DNA of 64,000 bases, from contig OY804578.1 of the NCBI GenBank assembly GCA_963680875.1, forward strand, positions 101,089,689 through 101,153,688, given 5' to 3'. The notes beneath the pieces are model-generated. The model saw only the letters and a list, made by a program, of their open reading frames with translations. It was not told the origin of the DNA and did not search any database. Both the position numbers and the translations under genes were made by a program. Of the stretch, positions 59,401 through 64,000 are shown piece after piece. How positions within the stretch are numbered: position 1 is the first letter of the stretch; each line of letters begins with the position of its first letter. The stretch comes from Bathymodiolus brooksi. Taxonomy: Eukaryota; Mollusca; Bivalvia; Mytilida; Modiolidae.

Positions 59401-62400
59401 TGAGTAACTTTATTGATTACATCAACCTAGGAGTAACGTAGCCTGGTTTGAGTAACTTTATCGATTACATCAACCTAGGAGTAACGTAGCCTGGTTTGAG
59501 TAACTTTATAGATTACATCAACCTAGGAGTAACGTAGCCTGGTTTGAGTAACTTTATCGATTACATCAACCTAGGAGTAACGTAGCCTGGTTTGAGTAAC
59601 TTTATCGATTACATCAACCTAGGAGTAACGTAGCCTGGTTTGAGTAACTTTATTGATTACATCAACCTAGGAGTAACGTTGCCTGGTTTGAGTAGCTTTA
59701 TCGATTACATCAACCTAGGAGTAACGTAGCCTGGTTTGAGTAACTTTATAGATTACATCAACCTAGGAGTAACGTAGCCTGGTTTGAGTAACTTTATCGA
59801 TTACATCAACCTAGGAGTAACGTAGCCTGGTTTGAGTAACTTTATCGATTACATCAACCTAGGAGTAACGTAGCCTGGTTTGAGTAACTTTATTGATTAC
59901 ATCAACCTAGGAGTAACGTTGCCTGGTTTGAGTAGCTTTATCGATTACATCAACCTAGGAGTAACGTAGCCTGGTTTGAGTAACTTTATTGATTACATCA
60001 ACCTAGGAGTAACGTAGCCTGGTTTGAGTAACTTTATAGATTACATCAACCTAGGAGTAACGTAGCCTGGTTTGAGTAGCTTTATCGATTACATCAACCT
60101 AGGAGTAACGTAGCCTGGTTTGAGTAACTTTATTGAATACATCAACCTAGGAGTAACGTAGCCTGGTTTGAGTAACTTTATTGATTACATCAACCTAGGA
60201 GTAACGTAGCCTGGTTTGAGTAACTTTATTGATTACATCAACCTAGGAGTAACGTAGCCTGGTTTGAGTAACTTTATTGATTACATCAACCTAGGAGTAA
60301 CGTAGCCTGGTTTGAGTAACTTTATTGATTACATCAACCTAGGAGTAACGTAGCCTGGTTTGAGTAACTTTATTGATTACATCAACCTAGGAGTAACGTA
60401 GCCTGGTTTGAGTAACTTTATAGATTACATCAACCTAGGAGTAACGTAGCCTGGTTTGAGTAACTTTATAGATTACATCAACCTAGGAGTAACGTAGCCT
60501 GGTTTGAGTAACTTTATCGATTACATCAACCTAGGAGTAACGTAGCCTGGTTTGAGTAGCTTTATCGATTACATCAACCTAGGAGTAACGTAGCCTGGTT
60601 TGAGTAGCTTTATCGATTACATCAACCTAGGAGTAACGTAGCCTGGTTTGAGTAGCTTTATCGATTACATCAACCTAGGAGTAACGTAGCCTGGTTTGAG
60701 TAACTTTATTGATTACATCAACCTAGGAGTAACGTAGCGTGGTTTGAGTAGCTTTATTGATTACATCAAACTAGGAGTAACGTAGCCTGGTTTTAGTAAC
60801 TTTATTGATTACATCAACCTACGAGTAACGTAGCCTGGTTTGAGTAACTTTATTGATTACATCAACCTAGGAGTAACGTAGCCTGGTTTGAGTAACTTTA
60901 TTGATTACATCAACCTAGGAGTAACGTAGCCTTGTTTGAGTAGCTTTATCGATTACATCAATCTAGGAGTAACGTAGCCTGGTTTGAGTAGCTTTATTGA
61001 TTACATCAACCTAGGAGTAACGTAGCCTGGTTTGAGTAACTTTATTGATTACATCAACCTAGGAGTAACGTAGCCTGGTTTGAGTAACTTTATTGATTAC
61101 ATCAACCTAGGAGTAACGTAGCCTGGTTTGAGTAACTTTATCGATTACATCAACCTAGGAGTAACGTAGCCTGGTTTGAGTAACTTTATAGATTACATCA
61201 ACCTAGGAGTAACGTAGCCTGGTTTGAGTAACTTTATCGATTACATCAACCTAGGAGTAACGTAGCCTGGTTTGAGTAACTTTATCGATTACATCAACCT
61301 AGGAGTAACGTAGCCTGGTTTGAGTAACTTTATTGATTACATCAACCTAGGAGTAACGTTGCCTGGTTTGAGTAGCTTTATCGATTACATCAACCTAGGA
61401 GTAACGTAGCCTGGTTTGAGTAACTTTATTGATTACATCAACCTAGGAGTAACGTAGCCTGGTTTGAGTAACTTTATAGATTACATCAACCTAGGAGTAA
61501 CGTAGCCTGGTTTGAGTAGCTTTATCGATTACATCAACCTAGGAGTAACGTAGCCTGGTTTGAGTAACTTTATTGATTACATCAACCTAGGAGTAACGTT
61601 GCCTGGTTTGAGTAGCTTTATCGATTACATCAACCTAGGAGTAACGTAGCCTGGTTTGAGTAACTTTATCGATTACATCAACCTAGGAGTAACGTAGCCT
61701 GGTTTGAGTAACTTTATAGATTACATCAACCTAGGAGTAACGTAGCCTGGTTTGAGTAGCTTTATCGATTACATCAACCTAGGAGTAACGTAGCCTGGTT
61801 TGAGTAACTTTATTGATTACATCAACCTAGGAGTAACGTAGCCTGGTTTGAGTAACTTTATTGATTACATCAACCTAGGAGTAACGTAGCCTGGTTTGAG
61901 TAACTTTATAGATTACATCAACCTAGGAGTAACGTAGCCTGGTTTGAGTAACTTTATAGATTACATCAACCTAGGAGTAACGTAGCCTGGTTTAAGTAAC
62001 TTTATCGATTACATCAACCTAGGAGTAACGTAGCCTGGTTTGAGTAGCTTTATCGATTACATCAACCTAGGAGTAACGTAGCCTGGTTTGAGTAGCTTTA
62101 TCGATTACATCAACCTAGGAGTAACGTAGCCTGGTTTGAGTAGCTTTATCGATTACATCAACCTAGGAGTAACGTAGCCTGGTTTGAATAACTTTATCGA
62201 TTACATCAACCTAGGAGTAACGTAGCCTGGTTTGAGTAGCTTTATCGATTACATCAACCTAGGAGTAACGTAGCCTGGTTTGAGTAGCTTTATCGATTAC
62301 ATCAACCTAGGAGTAACGTAGCCTGGTTTGAGTAGCTTTATCGATTACATCAACCTAGGAGTAACGTAGCCTGGTTTGAGTAACTTTATTGATTACATCA

Positions 62401-64000
62401 ACCTAGGAGTAACGTAGCGTGGTTTGAGTAGCTTTATTGATTACATCAAACTAGGAGTAACGTAGCCTGGTTTGAGTAACTTTATTGATTACATCAACCT
62501 ACGAGTAACGTAGCCTGGTTTGAGTAACTTTATTGATTACATCAACCTAGGAGTAACGTAGCCTGGTTTGAGTAACTTTATTGATTACATCAACCTAGGA
62601 GTAACGTACCCTTGTTTGAGTAGCTTTATCGATTACATCAATCTAGGAGTAACGTAGCCTGGTTTGAGTAGCTTTATTGATTACATCAACCTAGGAGTAA
62701 CGTAGCCTGGTTTGAGTAACTTTATTGATTACATCAACCTAGGAGTAACGTAGCCTGGTTTGAGTAACTTTATTGATTACATCAACCTAGGAGTAACGTA
62801 GCCTGGTTTGAGTAACTTTATCGATTACATCAACCTAGGAGTAACGTAGCCTGGTTTGAGTAACTTTATAGATTACATCAACCTAGGAGTAACGTAGCCT
62901 GGTTTGAGTAACTTTATCGATTACATCAACCTAGGAGTAACGTAGCCTGGTTTGAGTAACTTTATCGATTACATCAACCTAGGAGTAACGTAGCCTGGTT
63001 TGAGTAACTTTATTGATTACATCAACCTAGGAGTAACGTTGCCTGGTTTGAGTAGCTTTATCGATTACATCAACCTAGGAGTAACGTAGCCTGGTTTGAG
63101 TAACTTTATAGATTACATCAACCTAGGAGTAACGTAGCCTGGTTTGAGTAACTTTATCGATTACATCAACCTAGGAGTAACGTAGCCTGGTTTGAGTAAC
63201 TTTATCGATTACATCAACCTAGGAGTAACGTAGCCTGGTTTGAGTAACTTTATTGATTACATCAACCTAGGAGTAACGTTGCCTGGTTTGAGTAGCTTTA
63301 TCGATTACATCAACCTAGGAGTAACGTAGCCTGGTTTGAGTAACTTTATTGATTACATCAACCTAGGAGTAACGTAGCCTGGTTTGAGTAACTTTATAGA
63401 TTACATCAACCTAGGAGTAACGTAGCCTGGTTTGAGTAGCTTTATCGATTACATCAACCTAGGAGTAACGTAGCCTGGTTTGAGTAACTTTATTGATTAC
63501 ATCAACCTAGGAGTAACGTAGCCTGGTTTGAGTAACTTTATTGATTACATCAACCTAGGAGTAACGTAGCCTGGTTTGAGTAACTTTATAGATTACATCA
63601 ACCTAGGAGTAACGTAGCCTGGTTTGAGTAACTTTATTGATTACATCAACCTAGGAGTAACGTAGCCTGGTTTGAGTAACTTTATTGATTACATCAACCT
63701 AGGAGTAACGTAGCCTGGTTTGAGTAACTTTATTGATTACATCAACCTAGGAGTAACGTAGCCTGGTTTGAGTAACTTTATAGATTACATCAACCTAGGA
63801 GTAACGTAGCCTGGTTTGAGTAACTTTATAGATTACATCAACCTAGGAGTAACGTAGCCTGGATTGAGTAACTTTATCGATTACATCAACCTAGGAGTAA
63901 CGTAGCCTGGTTTGAGTAGCTTTATCGATTACATCAACCTAGGAGTAACGTAGCCTGGTTTGAGTAGCTTTATCGATTACATCAACCTAGGAGTAACGTA
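53463..64000. repeat. 48-bp satellite array, about 220 units, continues past window
   Basis: The unit is 48 bp with core ATCAACCTAGGAGTAACGTA and a GCCTGGTTTGAGTAACTTTA half. Variable positions are mainly TTATC/TTATT/TTATA before GATTACATC and TAAC/TAGC. Every frame of the unit contains a stop, so it cannot code. A rarer variant block (GCGTGG, then AAACTAGG, then CCTACGAG) recurs at 53921, 56369, 59105, 60737 and 62417. No unit of different length was noticed. Confidence 0.95.

Overview
The window looks like nuclear DNA of a bivalve mollusc. It is AT-rich, with long introns, tRNA-derived SINEs ending in a 3' domain of the type GAAATATTGTTGAAAGTGG, many short inverted-repeat transposons and large minisatellite arrays. 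That assignment is an inference from repeat style and gene structure; the species cannot be named from the sequence alone.

One gene dominates. It lies on the minus strand and runs from a signal-peptide exon at 47640-47721 leftward past the window edge. I could place 23 further exons, each coding one immunoglobulin (Ig) domain, between 46552 and 233. Every Ig exon starts and ends in phase 1. With the single exception of domain 21, every Ig exon is a whole number of codons and open throughout. Together they encode about 2,380 residues, with no transmembrane segment, anchor or stop inside the window, so the C-terminus is missing. Domains near both ends (D4-D5 and D21-D23) resemble each other. 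The centre (D6-D19) is an array of two alternating domain classes, one with an ITWTR-like core and one with an [12 protein letters not shown] core. Closely similar exon pairs point to block duplication and later sequence exchange. Domain 21 is frameshifted, domain 10 uses a GC splice donor, and the donor of domain 5 has been copied into a 51-bp minisatellite of about 17 units. Function is not shown by the sequence; a secreted or extracellular recognition or adhesion protein is the reasonable inference.

The introns are full of repeats: minisatellites of 28, 33, 46, 27, 51, 85 and other unit lengths, TA-flanked MITEs, a MITE family with 6-bp target duplications, SINEs (one nested in a MITE), a palindromic pair of tRNA-like sequences and several truncated copies of Ig exons.

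Upstream of the gene (47722-53462) I see no credible intact gene. This stretch holds a hAT-like fold-back element with an 8-bp target duplication, SINEs, a dead Tc1/mariner-like transposase fragment and a decayed repeat-coding stretch. From 53463 to the window end there is one uninterrupted 48-bp satellite of about 220 units. It keeps perfect 48-bp register over the distances I could check and appears to have grown out of the tail of a dispersed repeat that also occurs inside the Ig gene.

The long open frames on the minisatellites, and most plus-strand frames opposite Ig exons, are not genes.
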